Below are positions 56,041 to 64,000 of a DNA stretch of 64,000 nucleotides, piece after piece. A program made the position numbers and the translations under genes. The DNA comes from Thiospirillum jenense. Lineage in GTDB: Bacteria > Pseudomonadota > Gammaproteobacteria > Chromatiales > Chromatiaceae. The notes under the pieces are model-generated. The model did no database searches. It worked only from the letters and a program-made list of their open reading frames with translations, and had not been told where the DNA came from. Positions within the stretch are counted from its first letter, which is position 1. Each line of letters starts with the position of its first letter. The stretch spans positions 27,875 to 91,874 of the forward strand of contig NZ_JABVCQ010000012.1 of NCBI RefSeq assembly GCF_014145225.1, given 5' to 3'.

Positions 56041-56622
56041 TCATTTGGCACTGGTGCGCGACTTGGGCGCTGGTTGAGCTGCCGCTGGCGATTTCTCCGC
56101 CGCCGGGTGAATACTAATTTTGACCCGCGCCCGCCCTTGCGCACTGCCGCCCGCCCGCACCTGCTTGGTGACGCGGTTATAAATAATGCGGTCGCTGCTA
56201 AACCGATCCTGCCCCTGCGTCAGCACCGCTTTATCAATCAAAGTCAATTCATCCCGATCCGCATCGTATTCCATCCGCAGCGCTTGACCATGCACCTCGT
56301 TGGTCTCGCCATCCATCCGCTGGCGATACCGCGCCGGCTGACCCGTCGCCACGATGTGCTGCGGCTGGCGATTAGCGCGGTGACGCACCACGACCTCGGC
56401 GGCAAAAATGCGCAAACTGCCCTGTTGAATTTCGACGTTACCCAAATAACGACTCGAGGCGTGCGGCTCATCAAGCTCGACCGCGTCCGCTTCAATGAAC
56501 AGCGGCTGTTGCGCATCAGTTTCTAATGCGAGTGCTGGCGCGGTGATGAATAAACTCGTTAATAACAGCGCAATTAACATCAGGTCGTAGCCGCCGGTCA
56601 AGGTGAATGGATGAATGAACAT
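56041..56622 (-). CDS. lptA: LPS transport periplasmic protein
   Basis: A periplasmic bridge protein with a signal segment ([18 protein letters not shown]) and the OstA-type beta-jellyroll: [34 protein letters not shown] and [19 protein letters not shown]. It links LptC to LptD. The ATG at 56580 starts just before the signal peptide and is an alternative to 56622. The C-terminus is Ala/Pro/Lys-rich. Confidence 0.9.
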   Translation of the reverse strand: MFIHPFTLTGGYDLMLIALLLTSLFITAPALALETDAQQPLFIEADAVELDEPHASSRYLGNVEIQQGSLRIFAAEVVVRHRANRQPQHIVATGQPARYRQRMDGETNEVHGQALRMEYDADRDELTLIDKAVLTQGQDRFSSDRIIYNRVTKQVRAGGSAQGRARVKISIHPAAEKSPAAAQPAPKSRTSAK

Positions 56623-56681
56623 TGGCAGTGCATATTGTTAATATCAAGAGTGACGCAGTTCAGCGTACTGCAATTCAAATT

Positions 56682-57311
56682 TTAACGGATTGATTTTTTC
56701 AAGGGTTGAGTGCGTTTTCGCGCTGGCACATCCGATATTACCAATTGCGTACGCACTCGCCCAAATAACTTTGCCCGCTGCTCATCACCAAACCACACTT
56801 GCATTCCGCGCTCGGCAGTCATTCGATTATCGCCGCTATCAAGCGCAACAAAATGCCGCGTTTCTGCATACTGGATGTCGGTAAAAATCACAATTGCGCT
56901 CGTTTTAATTGAAAGCGCCGGGGTATCTGCCGTCGCCGCCCGCTCTGCCACCACACCGCCGCCTAAATGTGTTTGGGTGCCATCCGCATTGATTTTCCCG
57001 ACGGCGGCAGTCACTTGCCAGGGCGGTTCAATTGCATTACGCCGCAACCAAACAATGGGATTATCTAATTCAGAACGACCATCAACTGCATAATGACGCA
57101 ATTGATCGGTTTTTAAACGCCGCTGCGGCTGACCATTCGCATCCATCACGACCGCTTGAATCATATCAACCGTGTAATCTGGTTGATTAACATCAGATAA
57201 CCCTGAACGCGAGTCAATAGATTGGGTGGACAGATACCACCAGGCCGCGGCGCCAATCACACCCAATATGATTGTCAACCATAACTGCCGCCGTTCGAGT
57301 GTGACACGCAT
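56682..57311 (-). CDS. lptC: LPS export system protein LptC
   Basis: A 209-residue bitopic protein with an N-terminal helix (LWLTIILGVIGAAAWWYL) and a periplasmic jellyroll (PDYTVDMIQAVVMDANGQPQ, LKTDQLRHYAVDGRSEL). It forms the inner membrane complex with LptBFG and passes LPS to LptA. Gene order kdsC-lptC-lptA-lptB is that of E. coli. Confidence 0.9.
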   Translation of the reverse strand: MRVTLERRQLWLTIILGVIGAAAWWYLSTQSIDSRSGLSDVNQPDYTVDMIQAVVMDANGQPQRRLKTDQLRHYAVDGRSELDNPIVWLRRNAIEPPWQVTAAVGKINADGTQTHLGGGVVAERAATADTPALSIKTSAIVIFTDIQYAETRHFVALDSGDNRMTAERGMQVWFGDEQRAKLFGRVRTQLVISDVPARKRTQPLKKSIR

Positions 57312-57338
57312 GATTAATGATAGTTAATAATCATTGTA

Positions 57339-57878
57339 TCACGCCGCCGACATGGGATTTAAATAAGACGCAAATAACGTATCCAAATGACCCTGCGCCC
57401 GCAGAATTAACTCGCACACCTCGCGCACCGCCCCGCGCCCGCCCGGGGCATGGGTTTGCCAATGAACATGCTCGCGTACCAATGGATGCGCATCAGCAAC
57501 TGCAATCGCCAATCCCACCCGACACAGAATTGGTAAATCCACTACATCATCACCAACATAGGCGACCTGTTCATCATTCAAATGCAATTGATCGCGCAAT
57601 TGAAAATAGGCCGGCAATTTATCACGCTGCCCTTGATAAACATGAACGATACCTAAACTTTCCATACGCAAGCGCACCACTTGTGATTGACGCCCGGTAA
57701 TGACCGCTAATTCCACGCCGCTCTCTCGCAGCATCACAATGCCGTGACCATCGCGGGAATGAAAGGCCTTGTATTCCTGACCATCATCACCGAGGAATAA
57801 ACTGCCATCAGTGAGAACACCGTCAACATCAAAAACCACTAAACGGATTGCTTTAGCACGTTCAAACGCATCTTGCAC
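57339..57878 (-). CDS. kdsC: 3-deoxy-D-manno-octulosonate 8-phosphate phosphatase
   Basis: A 179-residue HAD phosphatase without cap domain. Motif I is VVFDVDGVLTDGSLF, motif II is AVITGRQS, and motif IV is YVGDDVVDLPILCRVG. The conserved C-terminal GGRGAVREVCELIL is the KdsC tail. It releases inorganic phosphate from KDO-8-P, providing KDO for LPS core. It lies 27 bases before lptC. Confidence 0.93.
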   Translation of the reverse strand: MQDAFERAKAIRLVVFDVDGVLTDGSLFLGDDGQEYKAFHSRDGHGIVMLRESGVELAVITGRQSQVVRLRMESLGIVHVYQGQRDKLPAYFQLRDQLHLNDEQVAYVGDDVVDLPILCRVGLAIAVADAHPLVREHVHWQTHAPGGRGAVREVCELILRAQGHLDTLFASYLNPMSAA

Positions 57879-58143
57879 GGACGTGATGACCTCGTGTTAG
57901 TTGGGAGCAGTGAATGTAATGCGTTGGGTAATTAAAATTAAAGCGAAATTGGGGGGTTATTATTTTGGCAGAACAGCTTTCATTAAAACAGCGTATCAAG
58001 CAATAAGGTAATTATCGTCAGAATGACGACCGAACCAAAACCATTGAATATCATTTGGCGCGTCACGACCAGCCGGGCGATAGTGCATTGGACAATTAAA
58101 ATTAAATCAAGCGTTATCAATTCACCATGATTTTCCAACATTG

Positions 58144-58201
58144 GGTAGTGTACGATACGGCAATATTTCATTGATGACATTGCCGAAATCAATACACTAC
58201 C
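58144..58201. repeat. Nested inverted repeat (hairpin within hairpin)
   Basis: Outer arms GGTAGTGTA (58144-58152) and TACACTACC (58193-58201) are perfect complements; inner arms CGGCAAT (58158-58164) and ATTGCCG (58179-58185) too. It starts 18 bases after the stop of the DHOD-like gene. No T-run follows on either side. It may be a terminator-like RNA structure or a small mobile repeat. The remaining 57879-58219 gap has no convincing gene; a 69-codon frame at 57983-58192 lies partly in this repeat. Confidence 0.65.
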
Positions 58202-58219
58202 GCCAAATCTAAACTAGAA

Positions 58220-59233
58220 TTAACGTCTTACCCCAGGCGAAAAACTATAGCTATCCAGGATGTTGACATAATTCGCCCGCGCAAATTCGGCCGGATTAGG
58301 AATAGACAACGCACTCATGCGTCCGCGCACATCACTAATGGACTCAAATCCATGCTCCTGCATCCAAGTCATTAAATGCTTATGAATTTGCGTCAAGCGT
58401 CCGGCGCCATGTTTTAATAATGCACTGCACAAATGCACCACATCCGCGCCCGCTAATAATAATTTAATCGCGTCCTCCGGCGTATGAATCCCGCCCGTTG
58501 CACCTAATGATAAACCACCATTACGCCCATAAAGAATCGCAATCCAGCGCATGGCTAATAAGGCTTCGGCTGAAGTGGATGGATGCAAACTGGGTTGTAA
58601 ACGCAGGCTGTCAATATTAATATCAGGTTGATAAAACCGATTAAATAATGACACGCCGCTTGCCCCAGCATTCGCTAATTGATGTACCATGTGACCAATT
58701 GAGCTAAAGGTTGGTGAGAGCTTCATGTTAATTGGCAAGTTAATTTGCTCTTTTAAGCTACGCAACACGTCTAAATAACGCGCTTCCACCTCCGTACCGC
58801 TTTGATTAATATCAGCAGCGATGTAATAAACATTTAATTCCAATGCATCGGCGCCAGCCTGTTCTAATTCTTTAGCATGTTCCACCCAACCGCCGGGGGT
58901 AACGCCATTCAAACTGGCAATGACGGGAATGCCCAGTCCTTCTTTTAAGCGCCGCACACCGTCCAGATATTGATCTAAACCGGTGCTGAAATCATGCCAA
59001 TTGGGAATGAATCCGTCGGCTTCAGCAAACCCGGTTTCTTGATGATGAAGAAAGCGCGCCATCATTTCAGATTCGGCCGTGATCGCCTCTTCAAATAGTG
59101 AATACATGATGATGGCGGAAGCCCCAGCATCTTCTAATTCTTTTGCCGTATCCACACTTTTTGATAATGGCGACGCCGATGGCACGAATGGATTAGCGAG
59201 GGTTAAACCCAAATAAGAGGTGGTTAAATCCAT
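58220..59233 (-). CDS. Dihydroorotate dehydrogenase-like flavoprotein
   Basis: A 337-residue FMN-binding TIM barrel in the PyrD-like family: LTLANPFVPSASPLSKSVD, ASAIIMYSLFEEAI, NMKLSPTFSSIG, GASGVSLFNRFYQPDI and SLGATGGIHTPEDAIKLLLAGA. This subgroup is usually found next to nifJ-type oxidoreductases, as here (155 bases downstream of nifJ), and not in pyrimidine operons. Its substrate is unknown. It may use reduced ferredoxin or NAD(P)H. Confidence 0.85.
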   Translation of the reverse strand: MDLTTSYLGLTLANPFVPSASPLSKSVDTAKELEDAGASAIIMYSLFEEAITAESEMMARFLHHQETGFAEADGFIPNWHDFSTGLDQYLDGVRRLKEGLGIPVIASLNGVTPGGWVEHAKELEQAGADALELNVYYIAADINQSGTEVEARYLDVLRSLKEQINLPINMKLSPTFSSIGHMVHQLANAGASGVSLFNRFYQPDINIDSLRLQPSLHPSTSAEALLAMRWIAILYGRNGGLSLGATGGIHTPEDAIKLLLAGADVVHLCSALLKHGAGRLTQIHKHLMTWMQEHGFESISDVRGRMSALSIPNPAEFARANYVNILDSYSFSPGVRR

Positions 59234-59388
59234 AATAGACTCCAGACAATAGGATCAAGGCAGTAGGCAATTGAGGTGACATCACCAGTCCGCCATGTTT
59301 AATGCACAAAACGCAATGACAATGCGCCGGACGGTGATGACATTTACGCCGCCGCATCATTCAAACACGGCGACACGATTCAATTCAG

Positions 59389-62300
59389 CTACTCGGTTTT
59401 ATCACCCGCTTTAGCAGCTTTTTGCACTGCCAAATGTGCGAGTTGTTCATAGAGACTGAATTTGGTTTCAATATGCCGTTGTGCCAATTGCAAAAAGCGT
59501 TCGGCCGCCTCCGGATGGGTGCGTGTTAAAACATTAAACCGGGTTTCGGTATTAATGAAATCCCGATACGCAATGCTCGGCGCTTTACTATCAATGTGCA
59601 ATGGATTTTCACCCACCGCTGTTTTGCGTGGATCATACCTGAATAGCGCCCAATGACCCGAATTAACCGCCATATCTTGTTGCCGCAAGTTATTTGATAA
59701 ATCCACGCCGTGTGCAATACAGGGCGAATAACAAATAATCAATGACGGTCCATCATAGGATTCAGCTTCTAAAAAGGCGCGCACCACTTGCACATCTTTT
59801 GCACCAAAAGCCACTTGCGCGACATAGACATTTTCATAGGCCATGGCCATCATCGCCAAGTCTTTTTTGAATGTCGGCTTACCACCCGCTGCGAATTTAG
59901 CCACCGCACCTAATGGTGTTGCTTTTGAATTCTGCCCACCGGTATTGGAATAGACCTCGGTGTCTAAAACCAATAAATTGATATTACGCCCGGTGGATAA
60001 GACATGATCTAAACCACCATAGCCGATGTCATAGGCCCAGCCATCGCCACCAATAATCCAGACGCTGCGCTTGACTAATTGCTCACACACGCCTTCTAAA
60101 ATACGCGCCTGTGGGTTATCAATTCCGCGCAATTGGGTTTTTAATGCGGCAACGCGCTCGCGCTGGGCATAAATCCCCGTCTCAGTGCTTTGATCGGCAG
60201 TGAGTAATTCATTCGCTAAATCGCCACCAATTTTATCGGCTAATACCGCGACTAATTCCCGCGCCTGCTCGGCTTGTTTATCCACCGCTAACCGCAAGCC
60301 CAAGCCAAATTCGGCATTATCTTCAAATAACGAATTATTCCAACTCGGGCCGCGGCCGTCGGGATTTTTCGTATAGGGTGTGGTGGGTAAATTGCCGCCG
60401 TAAATAGATGAACAGCCCGTCGCATTCGCAATTAACATGCGGTCGCCAAATAATTGCGTCGCCAATTTGACATAGGGTGTTTCACCGCAACCCACACACG
60501 CGCCAGAGAATTCAAATAGCGGCTGCATCATCATTGCGTGTTTAATTTTGGTCGCATCCAATTTGGTACGATCATATTCGGGCAGTGTGAGAAAGAACGC
60601 CCAATTCGGTTGTTCAATCGCATGGCGTTGTTCAGCGGGTACTAAATTGAGTGCTTTACGATTCGGATCATTACGATCACGAATTGGACAGGCTTCAACG
60701 CATAATCCACAACCGGTGCAATCATCTGGCGCCACTTGATAGGTCACATGATAGCCAGCAGGGAAATCTTTTCCTTTAATTGGCACATGTTGAAACTCAT
60801 TTGGCGCATTCACTAATGCAGAATCTGGATAGACTTTAGCACGAATAGCGGCATGCGGACACACCAATGGACACTTGCCGCATTGGGTGCATAATTCATC
60901 TTCCCATTTCGGCAGTGCTAATGCCAAATTGCGCTTTTCATAATGCGTGGTACCAGTGGGCCAGGTGCCGTCTGGTGGCATTAAACTGACGGGCAATTGA
61001 TTCCCTTTGCCGCCCATTAAGGTTGCGGTGACGCGCTGAATAAACTCCGGTGCATTAGCCGGGACTAATGGCGGGTAATCAAAACTGCTGGTCACTTGAG
61101 TGGGCAGGGTGACTTGATTTAAGCCGGCGAGCGTCGCATCAATTGCGGCGTAATTGCGATCTAATAACCGTTGACCTTTTTTGCCATAAGTTTTTTTAAC
61201 CGCTTCTTTAATCCGCATAATGGCTTCATCTTTCGGCAAGATGCCCGAAATGGCAAAGAAGCACGTTTGCATAATGGTATTGATGCGCCGACCCATATCG
61301 GTTTTGGCAGCAATATCATAGGCATCAATCACATAAAACTGGATGTGTTTATCAATCATTCGCTGCTGCATACTGCGCGGCAGTTCATTCCACACTTGAT
61401 CCAGTGGCGTGGCGGTATTTAATAAAAAGGTCGCGCCGGGTTGCGCTTTTTCCAGCATGTCATAGCGCGTAATAAAGGTTGGCTGATGACAGGCGACAAA
61501 GCTGGCTTCATTCTCACCAATCAAATAAGTGCTGTTAATTGGCTGCGGACCAAAACGCAAATGGGAAATGGTCATAGCGCCAGCTTTTTTCGAGTCATAC
61601 TCGAAATACCCTTGCCCATAGTTTGGCGTTTCTTCGGCAATAATCTTAATAGAGTTCTTATTTGCCGACACCGTGCCATCTGATCCTAAGCCATAGAAGA
61701 CGCAGGCATTAACACCGCGCACCCCATCGGGACGGAAACTGGCATCCCACTCCAAATTAGAGTGTGTGACATCATCAATGATGCCAACGGTGAATTGATT
61801 TTTTGGCTTGGGTTTATTTAATTCATCAAAGATGCCCTTGACCATGCCGGGCGTGAATTCTTTAGATGACAACCCATAGCGGCCGCCAATGACACGCGGC
61901 ATCTGAGCTAATTGACCATCACTGGCCGCTGTGGCGCAAGCGGTAATGACATCTTTATACAACGGCTCGCCGTCAGCACCGGGTTCTTTCGTGCGATCTA
62001 ATACCGCAATGGTGCGCACGGTATTGGGTAATGCGTTAATTAATAAATCGGCAGCGAATGGGCGGAATAAACGTACTTTCATCATGCCGACGCGCTCGCC
62101 GTGCGCCACTAAATGTTCAACGGCTTCCTGCGCGGCGCCAATACCTGATCCCATTAATAGAATGACGCGCTCGGCATCCGCTGCGCCGACGTATTCAAAT
62201 ACGCCGTATTGCCGCCCAGTTAATTGCGCGAATTGATCCATGCGCGCTTGCACAATGGCGGGGACTTTGGCATAAAACGGATTAACTGTTTCGCGTCCCT

Positions 62301-62988
62301 GGAAATACACATCGGGGTTTTGCGAAGTGCCGCGTAATACCGGATGATCGGGATTCATCCCGCGTAACCGATGCGCCTTGACTAATTCTTCATCAATCAT
62401 GGTGCGAATGGTTTCGACCGGTAGTTTAGCAATCTTGGCGACTTCGTGACTGGTACGGAAGCCATCAAAAAAGTGCAAAAATGGAATACGCGATTCTAAT
62501 GTTGCCGCCTGTGAAATCAATGCAAAATCCATTGCTTCTTGTACGGATGCGGAACATAACATCGCATAACCTGTGCCACGACAGGCCATGACATCGGCAT
62601 GATCGCCGAAAATAGATAGGGCTTGGGCGGCTAATGAACGTGCCGTCACATGTAATACCGTCGGTGTCAATTCACCGGCGATCTTATACATGTTGGGGAT
62701 CATTAATAATAACCCTTGTGAGGCAGTGAAGGTGGTCGCTAATGACCCGCCTTGTAATGCACCGTGAATGGCACCGGCGGCGCCGGCTTCACTCTGCATT
62801 TCTACCACGTCGGGAATAGTTCCCCACAGGTTTTTAATTCCTAACGAGGTCCATTCATCCGACCATTCGCCCATTGGCGAGGCTGGAGTAATTGGATAGA
62901 TAGCGATGACTTCATTAGTCATGTGGGCGACATACGCGGCGGCTTCATTACCGTCGAGCGTCACCATCTGTAATTGCGGTTGTGACAT
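59389..62988 (-). CDS. nifJ: Pyruvate:ferredoxin (flavodoxin) oxidoreductase
   Basis: This single-chain enzyme of 1199 residues converts pyruvate and CoA to acetyl-CoA, CO2 and reduced ferredoxin. It has the N-terminal alpha domain with VIAIYPITPASPMGEW, CoA-binding and gamma regions, two ferredoxin-type clusters (CTQCGKCPLVCP and CTGCGLCVEACPIRDR) at ~690-770, and a thiamine domain (ACVGCGETPYVKL, NATGCSSIYGGN, GGDGWAYDIGYGGLDHV). The ATG at 62988 follows GAGAAG; the ORF extends further to 63039 without support. The protein is oxygen-labile in most organisms, so anaerobic or micro-oxic metabolism is implied. Confidence 0.95.
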   Translation of the reverse strand: MSQPQLQMVTLDGNEAAAYVAHMTNEVIAIYPITPASPMGEWSDEWTSLGIKNLWGTIPDVVEMQSEAGAAGAIHGALQGGSLATTFTASQGLLLMIPNMYKIAGELTPTVLHVTARSLAAQALSIFGDHADVMACRGTGYAMLCSASVQEAMDFALISQAATLESRIPFLHFFDGFRTSHEVAKIAKLPVETIRTMIDEELVKAHRLRGMNPDHPVLRGTSQNPDVYFQGRETVNPFYAKVPAIVQARMDQFAQLTGRQYGVFEYVGAADAERVILLMGSGIGAAQEAVEHLVAHGERVGMMKVRLFRPFAADLLINALPNTVRTIAVLDRTKEPGADGEPLYKDVITACATAASDGQLAQMPRVIGGRYGLSSKEFTPGMVKGIFDELNKPKPKNQFTVGIIDDVTHSNLEWDASFRPDGVRGVNACVFYGLGSDGTVSANKNSIKIIAEETPNYGQGYFEYDSKKAGAMTISHLRFGPQPINSTYLIGENEASFVACHQPTFITRYDMLEKAQPGATFLLNTATPLDQVWNELPRSMQQRMIDKHIQFYVIDAYDIAAKTDMGRRINTIMQTCFFAISGILPKDEAIMRIKEAVKKTYGKKGQRLLDRNYAAIDATLAGLNQVTLPTQVTSSFDYPPLVPANAPEFIQRVTATLMGGKGNQLPVSLMPPDGTWPTGTTHYEKRNLALALPKWEDELCTQCGKCPLVCPHAAIRAKVYPDSALVNAPNEFQHVPIKGKDFPAGYHVTYQVAPDDCTGCGLCVEACPIRDRNDPNRKALNLVPAEQRHAIEQPNWAFFLTLPEYDRTKLDATKIKHAMMMQPLFEFSGACVGCGETPYVKLATQLFGDRMLIANATGCSSIYGGNLPTTPYTKNPDGRGPSWNNSLFEDNAEFGLGLRLAVDKQAEQARELVAVLADKIGGDLANELLTADQSTETGIYAQRERVAALKTQLRGIDNPQARILEGVCEQLVKRSVWIIGGDGWAYDIGYGGLDHVLSTGRNINLLVLDTEVYSNTGGQNSKATPLGAVAKFAAGGKPTFKKDLAMMAMAYENVYVAQVAFGAKDVQVVRAFLEAESYDGPSLIICYSPCIAHGVDLSNNLRQQDMAVNSGHWALFRYDPRKTAVGENPLHIDSKAPSIAYRDFINTETRFNVLTRTHPEAAERFLQLAQRHIETKFSLYEQLAHLAVQKAAKAGDKTE

Positions 62989-63500
62989 GCGATTCTTCTC
63001 AAAATGCAATGTTGAAATGCGCCAATTGCGGCAGGGCAATTAGCGACAGGCACGGAGGCGGCGGGAATCACCGACACTAAATCATGCTGGGATTGCGGAT
63101 ACTCAATCAAACTCAAGCACGATGCGGGTTAAAAATCGGTGAGCGCCGCAGCGCCCCTGTGAACGCCGGCTAATATAGCCTGATCTGATGACATTTGCGC
63201 AATTCGTGTTGATCCTAACAACAAGAAAATTGATAAATATTTGGTAACGTATTGTTTTCAAATAGTTAACAGCAGAACACTAGCGGGTTCTGTTGTAAAA
63301 TTACATGAGTGCAGTAAGCACCGCACCGCGACGAGTTGAACTTGAGACGTAAGCAATTGATTTGGATGATGATATGTTGAAAAGTAGGGTGATCAAATTC
63401 AATTCAACCCGCACAGTGGCGGCAGTCATTTTAATAAAAACTAGCAATGCGCTGCATAAAAAGTTAGACTAGGGTTCATTTATCAACGAGGTTAATGACC
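62989..63500. other. Divergent intergenic region between nifJ and the oxidoreductase subunit gene
   Basis: About 500 bases without a convincing gene. It must carry both promoters. Visible structures are an imperfect 20-base hairpin with CAGAAC (63273-63278) and GTTCTG (63287-63292) arms, and a GC-rich stretch near 63140-63180. I see no tRNA, riboswitch or transposon remnant. Confidence 0.5.
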
Positions 63501-63977
63501 ATGCACATCACTAATATCATTATTGCTGGACTCGGCGGTCAAGGCGTGATTACTGCTTCCGATATGTTAGCTGACGCCGCATTTCGCGCTGGATTTGACG
63601 TTAAAAAAAGCGAATTACATGGAATGAGTCAACGGGGTGGTTCTGTCACGTCAGACGTGCGTTTTGGCGATAAAATCTTAAGCCCGATGGTACCCTTTGG
63701 CGAAGCGGATGTTTTATTAGTATTAGAAGAAACACAAGTTGAACTTAATCGCCCGTGTTTGCGTAATGGTGGCGTTTTGTTAACCCCCGATTGTATTGCA
63801 CCTGGGGTATTAAAAAATAAAAAAAGTCTTAATGTCGCCATGCTCGGTTGCTTATCGGTCGTATTAGATATTCCCAAAGCACACTGGTTAGATGCGGTTC
63901 ACGCACATTTAGCTGAAAAATTGCACCGGTTGAATGACGAGGCCTTTGCAGTAGGCCGCCACGCCACAACCAGTTAA
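63501..63977 (+). CDS. 2-Oxoacid:acceptor oxidoreductase gamma-type subunit (IorB-like)
   Basis: A 158-residue protein of the POR/IOR gamma family: NIIIAGLGGQGVITASDMLA, then KKSELHGMSQRGGSVTSDVRFG. That combination is typical of indolepyruvate ferredoxin oxidoreductase beta subunits. It needs an alpha subunit, which is not in the window. GAGG lies 9 bases before the ATG at 63501; an ATG two codons earlier at 63495 is closer than ideal. A GGAG at 63988-63991 after its stop suggests a further gene beyond the window. Confidence 0.82.
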   Translation: MHITNIIIAGLGGQGVITASDMLADAAFRAGFDVKKSELHGMSQRGGSVTSDVRFGDKILSPMVPFGEADVLLVLEETQVELNRPCLRNGGVLLTPDCIAPGVLKNKKSLNVAMLGCLSVVLDIPKAHWLDAVHAHLAEKLHRLNDEAFAVGRHATTS

Positions 63978-64000
63978 ATGGTTTTTAGGAGACTTTATTA

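Noticed and set aside
57983..58192. 69-codon minus-strand frame between kdsC and the DHOD-like gene
   Set aside because: It starts within the nested inverted repeat and has no ribosome site. The hydrophobic end is the only protein-like feature.

Overview
The window looks like chromosome of a free-living gammaproteobacterium. The best evidence is the block at 50.7-57.9 kb, kdsC-lptC-lptA-lptB-rpoN-hpf-ptsN-(hprK)-rapZ, which keeps the order known from enterobacteria and other gammaproteobacteria but has hprK added. Other supporting genes are a type II secretion fragment, yicC, pepA and mepK. A nifJ-type pyruvate:ferredoxin oxidoreductase, a di-heme peroxidase, a molybdate uptake operon and REP-like palindromes would suit a sulfur-oxidising or micro-oxic lineage such as Thiotrichales. 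That placement is an inference; no rRNA or other marker gene is present to settle it.

Layout. 0-1.9 kb: the 5' part of an acyl-CoA thioesterase gene, a small zinc-finger protein and a diguanylate cyclase. 1.9-25.05 kb: one long minus-strand surface-glycan locus. Transcription runs from high to low coordinates: a pseudaminic-acid-associated methylase, an 1152-aa multidomain glycosyltransferase, a 996-aa hydrolase-like/TPR/OGT fusion, pseB, an SpsF-family cytidylyltransferase, pseC, pseG, a methyltransferase, pseI, HisH-like and HisF-like genes, a PseA-type amidotransferase, an AT-rich stretch with two more methyltransferases (one frameshifted) and an unknown protein, and finally a 1614-aa glycosyltransferase/methyltransferase giant. 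Together these would make an activated, probably acetamidino-modified and methylated pseudaminic-acid-type sugar and attach it to a surface acceptor. The HisF-like protein lacks the catalytic Asp11 of true HisF, which fits ammonia delivery to the sugar amidotransferase rather than histidine synthesis. No pseH is visible.

25-34.5 kb: housekeeping and envelope genes (yicC, a Gfo/Idh/MocA oxidoreductase, pepA, a SPOR-like membrane protein, a lytic transglycosylase, mepK) and gspI-gspJ-gspK. 34.5-38.5 kb: a di-heme cytochrome c peroxidase, a LON-domain protein, A-type Fe-S carrier, SufE and ApbE. 38.5-41.8 kb: a small Sel1-repeat protein diverging from a 903-aa fusion of radical SAM/SPASM, a beta-rich middle domain and a Stf0-type sulfotransferase. 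I consider this fusion the most novel single protein here.

41.85-48.1 kb: modE-modD-modA // modB-modC, with a recognisable ModE operator ahead of modE. An accessory insert of about 1.9 kb splits modA from modB. It holds a McrA-head-domain protein broken by a one-base frameshift, a Uma2-family nuclease gene, two REP-like palindromes and a 37-bp direct repeat that marks both sides of the McrA-like gene. 48.1-50.7 kb: a GH57-like protein and an MFS transporter. 50.7-57.9 kb: the rpoN/lpt cluster. 58.2-64 kb: a dihydroorotate-dehydrogenase-like gene with nifJ, and divergently a 2-oxoacid oxidoreductase gamma-type subunit. I found no tRNA, rRNA, CRISPR array, prophage or complete insertion sequence.
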